A stretch of 64,000 bases of DNA, from contig CANIUQ010000007.1 of NCBI GenBank assembly GCA_947470855.1, positions 1 through 64,000 of the forward strand. Direction: 5' to 3'. This document shows positions 9,699-17,810 of the stretch, piece by piece. Under the pieces are notes generated by a model. It was not told the origin of the DNA, made no database searches, and saw only the letters and a program-made list of their open reading frames with translations. Within the stretch, counting starts at the first letter, position 1. Each line of letters opens with the position of its first letter. This DNA comes from Opitutia bacterium (GTDB taxonomy: Bacteria > Verrucomicrobiota > Verrucomicrobiia > Opitutales > UBA953). The position numbers and the translations under genes were made by a program.

Positions 9699-10943
9699 AT
9701 GTCTGAGTCTTATATTCAACAGCTATTCGCCGAACGAATCGGTGGAGTAAACTATGGTAAATCCACTGCCATTTATAAGTTTGAAAAAATTAAGCGTGCT
9801 AAAGCAGCGGCTAAAAAGGCGAAACCCGATGTTGCTCTGATTGATTTAGGCGTCGGCGAGCCAGATGAGATGGCGTTTCCTCAAGTGGTCAAAGCTTTGC
9901 AAAGTGAAGCCGCCAAGCCTGAGAATCGCGGTTATGCGGATAATGGTGGGCCTGATTTCCGTCAAGCGGCTGCACGTTATATGAAAAATCTTTTTAATGT
10001 TACGGTCGATGCAGAGACGGAAGTGTTGCACTCTATCGGGTCAAAGGCAGCCCTTTCCATTTTACCCGCCTGTTTGATTAACCCCGGTGATTATGTGCTG
10101 ATGACGGTGCCTGGTTATCCTGTATTTGGCACGCACGCTAAATACTATGGTGGGCTCGTGCATAATCTTCGTCTTACTGCAGAAAACCATTTCTTACCTG
10201 ATTTAAAATCCATTCCAGCCGAGATTTTAGCGAAAGCCAAAGTCCTAGTGCTTAACTATCCCAATAACCCAACGGGTGCTTGTGCGACTCTGGCTTTCTT
10301 TGAGGAAGTCGTCGCCTTTGCGAAGAAGCATAACCTTGTTGTGATTCAAGATGCGGCTTATGGCTCGCTGCATTTCGGTAAAGAGCAGGTTTCCATTTTA
10401 CAGGTTCCTGGCGCCAAAGATGTCGCCGTTGAATTACACTCCCTTTCCAAGAGTCATAATATGACGGGTTGGCGAATTGGTTTTGTTACCGGTAATCCGT
10501 TGCTGGTTCGTGCTTATGGAGATGTAAAAGACAATTCTGATTCGGGACAGTTTTTGGGTATTCAAAAAGCTGGAGTTGCTGGTTTGGACGATGTTTCGAT
10601 TCCTCGTGCAATTGCGGCGAAGTATTCTCGTCGTATGGATAAACTCGTCGGTGTTTTAGCCAAACTTGGTTTCCAAGTACGCAAACCAGGTGCTGGATTC
10701 TTCCTTTACATGCCTGCGCCAAAGTCAGCCACGGGTCCAACGGGAACGGTCACTTTCGATTCGGGCGAGGCGTTTTCCCAGTGGATGATTACCGAGCACC
10801 TCATTTCCACGGTGCCTTGGGATGATTGCGGATCCTTTGTGCGTTTCTCTGTCACGTTCGTTTCCGAGAAAGGTGAGGTAGGTGAAGCCGAAGTGATTAC
10901 TGAAATTGAACGCCGTTTAACGCCCTGGAAGTATATTTTTTAG
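9699..10943 (+). CDS. dapL: LL-diaminopimelate aminotransferase (class I/II PLP aminotransferase)
   Basis: A 414-residue fold-type I aminotransferase. Visible features are the N-terminal LIDLGVGEPDEMAF, the tetrahydrodipicolinate-transaminase-like IGSKAALSILPACLINPGDYVL, the PLP segment YPNNPTGA, and the Schiff-base Lys in LHSLSKSHNMTGWRIGF. DapL makes LL-diaminopimelate from tetrahydrodipicolinate in one step, for lysine and peptidoglycan synthesis, and is typical of Verrucomicrobia. Length and the NMTGWRIGF segment favour DapL over aspartate aminotransferase. The exact substrate still rests on family resemblance. It is separated from the xyl operon by one clear and one possible terminator. 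Confidence 0.75.
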   Translation: MSESYIQQLFAERIGGVNYGKSTAIYKFEKIKRAKAAAKKAKPDVALIDLGVGEPDEMAFPQVVKALQSEAAKPENRGYADNGGPDFRQAAARYMKNLFNVTVDAETEVLHSIGSKAALSILPACLINPGDYVLMTVPGYPVFGTHAKYYGGLVHNLRLTAENHFLPDLKSIPAEILAKAKVLVLNYPNNPTGACATLAFFEEVVAFAKKHNLVVIQDAAYGSLHFGKEQVSILQVPGAKDVAVELHSLSKSHNMTGWRIGFVTGNPLLVRAYGDVKDNSDSGQFLGIQKAGVAGLDDVSIPRAIAAKYSRRMDKLVGVLAKLGFQVRKPGAGFFLYMPAPKSATGPTGTVTFDSGEAFSQWMITEHLISTVPWDDCGSFVRFSVTFVSEKGEVGEAEVITEIERRLTPWKYIF

Positions 10944-11012
10944 GCGTATCTCAGTTTCTGTCGGATTGACAGGGCAGGGGGGGATGGGTCACTTTTTCTT
11001 TCTCCAGTTTAT

Positions 11013-11085
11013 GGCCGGATAGCTCAGTTGGTAGAGCAGGTGCCTGAAGAGCACCGTGTCGTTGGTTCGATTCCGACTCCGGCCA
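11013..11085 (+). tRNA. tRNA-Phe (GAA)
   Basis: Full cloverleaf: acceptor GGCCGGA/TCCGGCC, D-arm AGCTCAGTTGGTAGAGC, anticodon stem GGTGC/GCACC with loop CTGAAGA (anticodon GAA), and T-arm GTTGG-TTCGATT-CCGAC. Discriminator A; the terminal CCA is not encoded (CCT follows). Confidence 0.97.
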
Positions 11086-11092
11086 CCTCTTT

Positions 11093-11128
11093 TTCAGCCC
11101 ACTTATGTTTTAAGTGGGCTGAATTTTT
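11093..11128. terminator. Bidirectional terminator between tRNA-Phe and the facing gene
   Basis: A 13-bp stem TTCAGCCCACTTA/TAAGTGGGCTGAA with a five-base loop. It is followed by T5 on the plus strand and flanked by a T-rich tract on the minus strand as well. It can end both the tRNA transcript and the converging secreted-protein gene. Confidence 0.85.
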
Positions 11129-11882
11129 ATCGATTAAAAAGGAGACGGAAAATGGTATATCTTTCTCCGTGCTCAAAGGGTGTCGCCGGTGTCTTATCGA
11201 ACCCGTGGTTTAAGAGGTAAATAATTTTTTCCTGCTTACCATTGGCCTTATCACCTTTGATAGTTTGTTCAATCCACTTAACTTGAACAACGCCGAAAGG
11301 AGTTGAGTCATCGCGCCATACTGTACCCTGCATGGTAATCGTTTGCTTATTAACAAAGGGTGGATCAATCACGGTTACAGAGTCCATTTTAAGTCGATAG
11401 CAGGAATAAGTTTTTCCACCCAGTTTTACTTTTTCTTTGGGAATTTTTTCGGCAACGAGTGAGCTCTCGGTGGAGTATCCTGCGGTTTGTGAAAGAGAGG
11501 CGACGTCTTCGGGAAGCATATACCACGACCCTTTAACGGGATCAGAAAAAACGACCTCTGCAGAAGTTTGTAAAAGTTTGCTCGCTCTTTCGCGGTCGAT
11601 ATCTTTCGGAACCAAGAAGTGTAAAGGGGCTTTGTTGCTCGAGCCTAGCCAGCGCACAGGCTCGACGGTAAGCCAGACATAAGGCTGTCCGTTGACATTA
11701 CCTGCCTCGGCCACGGATAATTTTATTTCACTGGGTTGCTCGGGGGGGTTGAGGTCGGTGCGGCCAATCGCATAAGTCGCCCAAGACCCCGCAGGAGGTA
11801 GGTTTTCTGCGAAAATGTTCCATTGCGCCTTGGCACTGGGTACGGCCGTAAGAACGGCAATCAGCCACCACAGTAATCGCAT
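11127..11882 (-). CDS. Secreted protein of unknown function
   Basis: A 251-residue protein (from ATG 11882; the adjoining ATG at 11885 is equally possible) with a clear Sec signal, MRLLWWLIAVLTAVPSAKA, and predicted cleavage before Gln20. The mature part looks like soluble beta-rich sequence (ATYAIGRTDLN, YVWLTVEPVRWLG, TVWRDDSTPFGVVQVKW) with one Cys (in YSCYRLKM). I recognise no catalytic motif. The final TVWRDDSTPFGVVQ strand pattern resembles periplasmic proteins that report on lipid-linked or surface components, but that is only an impression. Its stop codon lies inside the bidirectional terminator shared with tRNA-Phe. Confidence 0.65.
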   Translation of the reverse strand: MRLLWWLIAVLTAVPSAKAQWNIFAENLPPAGSWATYAIGRTDLNPPEQPSEIKLSVAEAGNVNGQPYVWLTVEPVRWLGSSNKAPLHFLVPKDIDRERASKLLQTSAEVVFSDPVKGSWYMLPEDVASLSQTAGYSTESSLVAEKIPKEKVKLGGKTYSCYRLKMDSVTVIDPPFVNKQTITMQGTVWRDDSTPFGVVQVKWIEQTIKGDKANGKQEKIIYLLNHGFDKTPATPFEHGERYTIFRLLFNR

Positions 11883-11987
11883 CATGCACGAATAATGGGC
11901 AAAATCGTTGATTTTACCAGCCCGCAATCGTGTTTAGAGCACCTTTGGTTTTGACTCATTCGGTGCTTTGATGACCTTTTTACTCCC

Positions 11988-12071
11988 ATGGAAACAAAAG
12001 CACAGAATCGCCAAGCCCTTAGCCGGGTCGGTCGTGCTTCTATTCCTGCGATTATTATCATTGGGCTCTAG
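11988..12071 (+). CDS. Isoleucine-rich leader peptide (cimA attenuator)
   Basis: A 27-codon open frame from ATG 11988 to TAG 12069-12071. Its C-terminus reads A-S-I-P-A-I-I-I-I-G-L, with four consecutive Ile codons (ATT ATT ATC ATT, 12051-12062), a fifth Ile three residues earlier and a final Leu. Such codon clusters are the hallmark of amino-acid attenuators (ilv and leu leader peptides). The gene downstream makes citramalate, the first intermediate of the pyruvate route to isoleucine, so the amino acid matches the pathway. There is no clear Shine-Dalgarno sequence, as for most genes here. The frame is too short for routine gene callers. Confidence 0.7.
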   Translation: METKAQNRQALSRVGRASIPAIIIIGL

Positions 12072-12078
12072 GCCCGCT

Positions 12079-12142
12079 GAACGGACCGCCTTTGGGCGAT
12101 TGACCGTTCCGCGGCAACCGGAGCGTAGGCTCGCTTTTGTTT
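12079..12142 (+). promoter_or_regulatory. Mutually exclusive leader hairpins upstream of cimA
   Basis: Hairpin A pairs GAACGG (12079-12084) and CGCC (12087-12090) with GGCG (12095-12098) and CCGTTC (12104-12109). Hairpin B pairs CGTTCCG (12105-12111) with CGGAGCG (12119-12125), including one G-U pair. They share bases 12105-12109, so they cannot coexist. A T-rich stretch (TTTTGTTT, 12135-12142) follows, after a small GAGC/GCTC stem. A ribosome at the leader stop codon would cover the 5' arm of hairpin A; one stalled on the Ile codons would not. This is the geometry expected of transcription attenuation, although the terminator arm is weak. Confidence 0.55.
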
Positions 12143-12167
12143 CCCTCTCCCTTTAACCCATCAATCC

Positions 12168-13724
12168 ATGACACGAAAAATTGAAATCTACGATACAACA
12201 CTCCGCGACGGATCGCAGGGGCTGGGGGTGCATTTTTCGGTCGAAGATAAATTGCGCGTTGCACAAGAACTCGAACGCTTTGGGGTTGCTTACATTGAGG
12301 GAGGATGGCCTGGCTCAAATCCTCGCGACATTGAATTTTTCGCCGAAGCTAGAAAATTAAAATTCCGCAAAGCTAAACTTGCTGCTTTTGGTTCGACGCG
12401 AAAAAAGGGTATCCGTGCGTCGGAAGATGCACAGGTGCGTGGCTTACTGGAAGTGCACACGCCAGTCGTTACCATTTATGGTAAGACTTCAGCTTTGCAT
12501 GTGCGTGAAGTTTTACGCTGCTCTCCTGAAGAAAATTTGGCGATGATTGCGGACACGGTGGCCTATTTGAAGTCACATCATCGTGAAGTGGTTTACGATT
12601 GCGAGCATGCGATCGATGGCTGGAAGGAAGATTCCGCTTATGCTCTCGCTTGTTTCCGTGCGGCAGCGGAAGCGGGAGCCTCTCGCATTGTACTCTGCGA
12701 TACGAACGGCGGTTCTTTACCTGATGAAGTAGCCGCCTGCACGCGGGCAGCGATGGCGGCAGTTGCCGTCCCTATCGGCATACACACCCATGATGATTCT
12801 GGTTTAGCGTTAGCGAATGCTCTGGCCTCATTGGATGCGGGAGCCGTTCACGTCCAAGGTACGATGAATGGTATCGGTGAGCGCACAGGGAACTGTGATT
12901 TAACTGCCGTTATTCCAGTTGCTCAAATCAAGCGCGGGTGGAGTTGTGTACCCGCTAGTTCATTGCGACGTCTAACGGCACTTTCACGATTTGTTGATGG
13001 CGTTATCAACCAAGCTCCTGACCCTCGTCGTCCTTGGGTTGGAGCGGCAGCTTTTGCACATAAAGGCGGAACGCACGTTGACGCCGTAAGAAAGTTTTCA
13101 GCAGCCTATGAGCATGTTGATCCCTCGGCCGTGGGAAATAGTCGCGATGTCTTGGTTAGCGATCAATCGGGTCGCAGTAATTTAACCCTCAAAGCTTCCG
13201 AGTTGGGTATCGAATTGGATAAAGATGCTCCTTCCACGCGAGCTGCTCTGGAGGAACTGAAGAAACTTGAACATCAAGGGTGGAGCTTTGAAGATGCCGA
13301 TGCCTCTTTGGCCCTTCTGCTTCGTCATCATTTAGGTAAATCGAAAGAGATACCTTTCACCGTGGTGAGTTATCATGTTTCGGTGCAAGGCGGACAAAAA
13401 GAGACAACTTGCGAGGCCACCGTCCGGGTTCGTGTTGGTAAAACTGAAACTTTAACCGTGGCGGAAGGGCAGGGGCCGGTTCATGCTTTAGATCAAGCTT
13501 TGCGCCAGTCTTTAGTTAAGGCCTTTCCTAAACTTAAAAAAGTACATCTCGCCGATTATAAAGTTCGAGTTTTAGCCGGCCAAGATGGCACATCATCAAA
13601 AACGCGGGTGGTTGTTCGTTCGACTGATGGCAAGCGCTCTTGGGGCACGGTGGGGGTTAGTGCTAATTTAATTGAGGCATCCCTGCGCGCTATCTCTGAC
13701 GGCTATGCCCATGCACTAGTTTAG
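12168..13724 (+). CDS. cimA: (R)-citramalate synthase
   Basis: Condenses acetyl-CoA and pyruvate to citramalate, opening the threonine-independent route to isoleucine. The 518 residues comprise an HMGL-like TIM barrel (YDTTLRDGSQGLGVHFS at residues 6-22, CDTNGGSLP, IGIHTHDDSGLALANA, GTMNGIGERTGNCDL), a linker, and a C-terminal LeuA-type regulatory domain (VRVRVGKTETLTVAEGQGPVHALDQAL). Length and the GGTHVDAVRK segment fit the TIGR00977-type citramalate synthases rather than 2-isopropylmalate synthase; the two are related, so the substrate call is by subfamily. It is preceded by an Ile-codon-rich leader peptide, which supports the isoleucine role. A tRNA-Arg gene converges on its end. Confidence 0.9.
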   Translation: MTRKIEIYDTTLRDGSQGLGVHFSVEDKLRVAQELERFGVAYIEGGWPGSNPRDIEFFAEARKLKFRKAKLAAFGSTRKKGIRASEDAQVRGLLEVHTPVVTIYGKTSALHVREVLRCSPEENLAMIADTVAYLKSHHREVVYDCEHAIDGWKEDSAYALACFRAAAEAGASRIVLCDTNGGSLPDEVAACTRAAMAAVAVPIGIHTHDDSGLALANALASLDAGAVHVQGTMNGIGERTGNCDLTAVIPVAQIKRGWSCVPASSLRRLTALSRFVDGVINQAPDPRRPWVGAAAFAHKGGTHVDAVRKFSAAYEHVDPSAVGNSRDVLVSDQSGRSNLTLKASELGIELDKDAPSTRAALEELKKLEHQGWSFEDADASLALLLRHHLGKSKEIPFTVVSYHVSVQGGQKETTCEATVRVRVGKTETLTVAEGQGPVHALDQALRQSLVKAFPKLKKVHLADYKVRVLAGQDGTSSKTRVVVRSTDGKRSWGTVGVSANLIEASLRAISDGYAHALV

Positions 13725-13732
13725 TTTTCAGC

Positions 13733-13804
13733 TGTCCCCGACAGGAATCGAACCTGTATCCTCGGTTTAGGAAACCAATGTTCTATCCATTGAACTACGG
13801 GAAC
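13733..13804 (-). tRNA. tRNA-Arg (CCT)
   Basis: Reading the minus strand: acceptor GTTCCCG/CGGGGAC, D-arm GTTCAATGGATAGAAC, anticodon stem TTGGT/ACCGA with loop TTCCTAA (anticodon CCT), and T-arm ACAGG-TTCGATT-CCTGT. Discriminator A; CCA is not encoded. Confidence 0.95.
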
Positions 13805-13813
13805 GCCTAAGAC

Positions 13814-13842
13814 AGATAAAGCAAAAGTTAAGGGTTGGGCAA
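13814..13842 (-). promoter_or_regulatory. Sigma-70-type promoter of tRNA-Arg
   Basis: On the minus strand, TTGCCC (-35, 13837-13842) is followed after 17 bases by TTATCT (-10, 13814-13819). This places the start of transcription a few bases before the tRNA 5' end at 13804. Confidence 0.5.
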
Positions 13843-13865
13843 GTCCTCATCGGGTTGACAGGGGT

Positions 13866-13871
13866 TATAAT
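13866..13871 (+). promoter_or_regulatory. Candidate -10 element of the terC-family gene
   Basis: A perfect TATAAT lies 19 bases before the ATG at 13891, preceded by GGGGT. A TTGACA at 13855-13860 is too close to be its -35, so either this -10 works alone or another element is used. The predicted 5' leader is only about 12 bases. Confidence 0.35.
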
Positions 13872-13890
13872 CTGATAAGATTCCTAACTT

Positions 13891-14934
13891 ATGCATGCTC
13901 TTTTGCTTTCGGCAGATACGGCTTTAACGGTTCCGGTTTGGGCGTGGGTTGGATTCCTGCTTTTAGTTACTGTGATGTTGGCTTTGGACTTGGGTGTTTT
14001 TAGTAGTACGGAAAAGGCGCCTTCGTTCAAAGAAGCGGTTGGTTGGTGTGGGGTTTGGGTCGGTCTTGCGGTGGCTTTCGGATTTTTTCTTTCCCATTGG
14101 CATGGTAGTGAGACCGCTGAGTTATTTGCCGCGGGTTATATTTTGGAATTAGCTCTCTCGGTTGATAATCTTTTCATTTTCATTCTGGTTTTTGCGCACT
14201 TTAAAATTCCTGGGCATTTACAACACCGCGTGCTTTTTTGGGGAATCATTGGGGCTGTGGTAATGCGAGCTGTTTTCATTATCGCAGGGGTGGCAGCGGT
14301 TGATCGCTTTACCTTTTTGCTGCCTCTCTTTGGAATTTTTCTCATCTTTACCGGATTTAAACTGGCCTTCGCCAAAGATGAAGAGCACGGCAAGGGCGTG
14401 GATGAACAATTTGCCGTTCGTATGGTGAAAAAGTTTTTCCCCGTCACGAATCAGTTACATGGAAAAGCCTTTTGGATTATTGAAAATGGCAAACGCGTTT
14501 TTACGCCACTCTTTGTGGTTATCGTCGTCATCGAGTTTACTGATTTAGTTTTCGCAATTGATTCTATTCCTGCCGTTTTAGGAATTTTACCTGTGGGAAT
14601 GTCGGCCGAGGAACGCCGCTTTATTGCTTTTACCTCAAATATTTTTGCGATTCTTGGCTTACGTTCAATGTACTTTGCCATTGCTGGGTTTATGCAGTAT
14701 TTCCGTTTCCTCAGGCCAGCCTTGGCGATTATCCTTGGGTTTATCGGATTAAAGATGCTTCTTCCTTGGGTCGATTCGTTGAGCACGACCGAGAGCTTGC
14801 TTGGTGCTTGGTTGCCAGCTTCGTTCTTTGCTCAGGGTAAATTCCATGTACCCACGCAAGTTTCTCTAAGTATCATCGGAGTTATTTTAGCAACGGCCAT
14901 TGCACTATCGGTCGCTTTCCCGAAAAAGAAATAG
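13891..14934 (+). CDS. TerC/Alx-family integral membrane protein
   Basis: A 347-residue polytopic protein with about nine hydrophobic segments. The two conserved TerC cores are visible, each carrying an acidic residue in a membrane helix: ELALSVDNLFIFILVFAHF (near residues 89-107) and EFTDLVFAIDSIPAVLGI (near residues 214-231). Family members are linked to manganese export, pH response (Alx, MntP-like) and tellurite resistance. The precise ion is unknown, and no yybP-ykoY riboswitch was recognised in the short upstream region. The gene has its own candidate promoter divergent from that of tRNA-Arg. Confidence 0.88.
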   Translation: MHALLLSADTALTVPVWAWVGFLLLVTVMLALDLGVFSSTEKAPSFKEAVGWCGVWVGLAVAFGFFLSHWHGSETAELFAAGYILELALSVDNLFIFILVFAHFKIPGHLQHRVLFWGIIGAVVMRAVFIIAGVAAVDRFTFLLPLFGIFLIFTGFKLAFAKDEEHGKGVDEQFAVRMVKKFFPVTNQLHGKAFWIIENGKRVFTPLFVVIVVIEFTDLVFAIDSIPAVLGILPVGMSAEERRFIAFTSNIFAILGLRSMYFAIAGFMQYFRFLRPALAIILGFIGLKMLLPWVDSLSTTESLLGAWLPASFFAQGKFHVPTQVSLSIIGVILATAIALSVAFPKKK

Positions 14935-14979
14935 GTTTTTGGTGTTTCCTAACGAGCGACTCTCGCTCAGTGTGGCCTA

Positions 14980-16782
14980 GTGTTTAAAGGTCATCGTCAG
15001 TTTTACTTATCCCACCTTAAAGGTAGCCGTACCCTGTTGGTGGTTTCACTGTTTTTTGGTTTAGTTTATGCTTCCTCGAGTGCTTTAGGATTTCCCTTTT
15101 TAGTCGGCAAAATTCTTCCCACGGTCTTCGGAACTCCCGAAGAAAGACTTAAGCCACTCTTATCCTTTCCTGAGTGGTTAGGTTGGGCTCCATGGTATTT
15201 ACCCAAGGGCCACGAGGTTTTCTTTGCGGTCGCTTTTTTGCCAGCGATTTTTTTGATTCGTGGCCTCTCGCAGTTTATTTCGACCTTTTTGCTTAATTTA
15301 GCAGGATTGAAAGTTGTGGAGTCGGTACGTCGGGCGGTCTTTGTTAAAATACAAGAGATGCATTTAGGCTTTTTTGGTAAGATACCTACGGGGGATCTTT
15401 TACAGAGAATCATCAACGATGCTAATGCAGTTCGTTTGGTTTTAATCGATATTTCCAACGATCTTTTTGTTCAGCCTCTCACCGTTCTTCTCTCTGTTAT
15501 CTATGTTATCTTCCTCTGCCTTTCTAAGCCTGGCGGTTATTGGTTCCTGATTTGTCTTCTGGTTATTCCCCTCGTTGTTTTTGTTGTTCGATATATTGGT
15601 CGTTCGATACAGCAAAAAGCGCAACGCACTTTAACCTCTTCCTCGAGTTTAAATACCATCACCGTTGAGAATTTGCAGTCTGCACGCGATGTTCGAGCCT
15701 ATGGACTGCAACAACGAGAGCAGCAGCGTTTCGCCCTCGCAAGTGCGGAAGGCTTGCGCATGCAGGCTAAATTGGTGCGTTATGAAAAAGCATTATCCCC
15801 ATTGATTGAATTTTCGGCGGCTCTGGGAATTGCGCTCGCCGTTGGGGTGGGCGCTGGGATTGGGTTTAAGTTCGAAGAAATCTTATCACTGATTACGGCT
15901 TTTTATATCGCTTACAGTCCAATCAAACGCATCGGTATGATCAGTGCACAGATTAACATCGCTTTGCCAAGTTTGGCTCGTCTCGAGGAAGTTTTGAATG
16001 CACGAGTCGAGGTGGCGGACGCTCCTGACGCACAGCCTTTGCCTAACGTGAAAGGCGAGATTGAGTTTCAAGGAATGTCTTTTGCTTATGGCGAGGAGGT
16101 TGTTTTAGAGATTGGGCAGTTAAAAATCCCTGCTGGTCAATCGGTGGCCTTGGTTGGTCCTAGTGGTGCCGGTAAAAGTACTTTTGTTAATTTAGTTCCA
16201 CGATTCTTCGATCCTCAGAAAGGTGTCATTAAAGTGGATGGTCATGATTTGCGCACGTTGCGGCAGGCTGATTTGCGTGCAAATATTGCTTTAGTTTCGC
16301 AGGAACCGGTTTTGTTTGATGAGACTATTTTAGAGAATATTCGATTAGGTAAATTGGGGGCGACCGACGATGAAGTGCGTGAAGCAGCTCGTTTGGCAGG
16401 TGCTTTAGAATTTATCGAAGCCCAGCCACAGGGCTTTCACACTCGAGTCGGCGAGCGGGGAATGCGTCTTTCAGGTGGTCAGCGTCAGCGAGTTTCTATC
16501 GCCCGTGCTTTTCTTAAGAATGCACCCATTCTTATTTTAGATGAGGCTACTTCTGCTTTGGATACGGATACCGAGCGAAGCATTCAAGAGTCCCTCTCGC
16601 ACCTCATGGTCGGACGTACTACCTTAATTGTAGCTCATCGCTTTAGTACAATTCGTGATGCCCAACGCATTTTAGTTTTTGCTGAGGGCAAGATTGTCGC
16701 CGATGGATCTCGAGAAGAAGTCTACCGTCAAAATGAATTGTTCCGTCGTCTATGGGACAACCAAGCCCAAGGTTTAGGATGA
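14980..16782 (+). CDS. MsbA-like ABC exporter (fused transmembrane and ATPase domains)
   Basis: A 600-residue half-transporter. The N-terminal six-helix exporter domain spans about residues 15-330, and the C-terminal ATPase has Walker A GPSGAGKST (near residue 392), a Q-loop VSQEPVLFD, the signature LSGGQRQRVSIARA, Walker B ILILDEATSALD and the H-loop VAHRFST. Architecture and the following heptosyltransferase-like gene suggest export of lipid A-core or another glycolipid across the inner membrane. The start is GTG 14980. Its TGA is directly followed by the ATG of the glycosyltransferase gene, so the two are coupled. Confidence 0.85.
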   Translation: MFKGHRQFYLSHLKGSRTLLVVSLFFGLVYASSSALGFPFLVGKILPTVFGTPEERLKPLLSFPEWLGWAPWYLPKGHEVFFAVAFLPAIFLIRGLSQFISTFLLNLAGLKVVESVRRAVFVKIQEMHLGFFGKIPTGDLLQRIINDANAVRLVLIDISNDLFVQPLTVLLSVIYVIFLCLSKPGGYWFLICLLVIPLVVFVVRYIGRSIQQKAQRTLTSSSSLNTITVENLQSARDVRAYGLQQREQQRFALASAEGLRMQAKLVRYEKALSPLIEFSAALGIALAVGVGAGIGFKFEEILSLITAFYIAYSPIKRIGMISAQINIALPSLARLEEVLNARVEVADAPDAQPLPNVKGEIEFQGMSFAYGEEVVLEIGQLKIPAGQSVALVGPSGAGKSTFVNLVPRFFDPQKGVIKVDGHDLRTLRQADLRANIALVSQEPVLFDETILENIRLGKLGATDDEVREAARLAGALEFIEAQPQGFHTRVGERGMRLSGGQRQRVSIARAFLKNAPILILDEATSALDTDTERSIQESLSHLMVGRTTLIVAHRFSTIRDAQRILVFAEGKIVADGSREEVYRQNELFRRLWDNQAQGLG

Positions 16783-17790
16783 ATGAGAATTCTCATTGTT
16801 AAATTTACTGGCTTACGCGGTGCTTTAGCGACTTCAGCCAGTCTGCGTGCACTCAAGGAAGTGATTCCTGGAGCGGCGATTACTTATGTAACGCTTCCCT
16901 CAGCTCAACCAGCCACCGAAGGTTGTCCTTTAATTGTTGAAACGATTGGCTATGAGCCTAATTCGGGTATGGCTGATTTTTTGGGACTTTTGGGTCACCT
17001 GCGTCGCCAGAGGTTTGATTTTGCTCTAGCCTTATCTCCCCATCCTCTAGCGCGCCTGCTTGTGGCTCTTAGTGGAGCTCGCCAGCGTGTCTGCGCTGGT
17101 CGAGCTCCTTTTTATCTCCGCCACTTTTTTCATCAGCAGGTTGCGGATCTTTTAGTGGATCCCCACGAGGCGGCCCAAGACTTCGCAGTTATTTCCAAAG
17201 CCTTTCATTTATCTGCTGAAGTCCCACGTATGTGGTTTGCTTCGTCGCGTATGAATGAGCATGGCTTACTGGTTGAACCACAAAAGTATTGTGTGATTCA
17301 TCCAGGAGCAGCTCGACGAGAGCAGATTTTAGAAATCGATAAATGGGTTGTGGTGGCCAAAGAATTAGTGGCATCGGGTATGGTCGAGCGTGTTGTGATT
17401 TCAGCTGGGCGCAGTTCAGAAGAACGGCTCATGGCTGAAGCCCTTTGCGGTCTCATTGGCCCCGTTGCACAATCAACACAGGGGCGATTATCTTTTTCAC
17501 AGTTGGCCAAGTTAATTCAGGATGCGCGTCTTTTCCTTGGCACTGACTCGGCAATTCTGCAGCTAGCCTCAGCCGTAAGGACTCCAGTCGTGGGAGTTTA
17601 TGGACCATCGGATTACAATCGCACCCGTCCATGGGGAACGCTTAGTCGGGTCGTGCGTATTGATACGACCTCTTTTGAAGGGGAAGATCGTGCGGATTAT
17701 CTGGCGCGATTGGATCGCGCGATGGCAAGAATTACACCCCAGCAAATCATCCGTGCGGCCGAAGAAGTTGTGCGGTTAAGTCACCCCTAA
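16783..17790 (+). CDS. GT9-family glycosyltransferase (heptosyltransferase-like)
   Basis: A 335-residue protein with the GT9 pattern: N-terminal MRILIVKFTGLRGALATSASLRAL, a mid-protein VIHPGAARREQILEIDKW (the usual position of the W-rich acceptor segment), and the C-terminal donor site LGTDSAILQLASAVRTPVVGVYGPSDYNRTRPWG. GT9 enzymes add ADP-heptose to the lipopolysaccharide inner core at the cytoplasmic membrane face. The exact sugar is not certain. It begins directly after the ABC exporter stop codon, consistent with a joint envelope-glycolipid role. Confidence 0.82.
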   Translation: MRILIVKFTGLRGALATSASLRALKEVIPGAAITYVTLPSAQPATEGCPLIVETIGYEPNSGMADFLGLLGHLRRQRFDFALALSPHPLARLLVALSGARQRVCAGRAPFYLRHFFHQQVADLLVDPHEAAQDFAVISKAFHLSAEVPRMWFASSRMNEHGLLVEPQKYCVIHPGAARREQILEIDKWVVVAKELVASGMVERVVISAGRSSEERLMAEALCGLIGPVAQSTQGRLSFSQLAKLIQDARLFLGTDSAILQLASAVRTPVVGVYGPSDYNRTRPWGTLSRVVRIDTTSFEGEDRADYLARLDRAMARITPQQIIRAAEEVVRLSHP

Positions 17791-17810
17791 ATGAAGGAGT
17801 CGCTTGACCC

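Noticed and set aside
9532-9750. 72-codon frame bridging the xyl operon terminator and the dapL start
   Set aside because: It runs through two terminator hairpins and overlaps genes at both ends.
11968-12156. 62-codon Leu-rich frame overlapping the cimA leader region
   Set aside because: It uses a TTG start, overlaps the better Ile-rich frame in another phase, and runs through the hairpins; no ending cluster of regulatory codons next to a stop.
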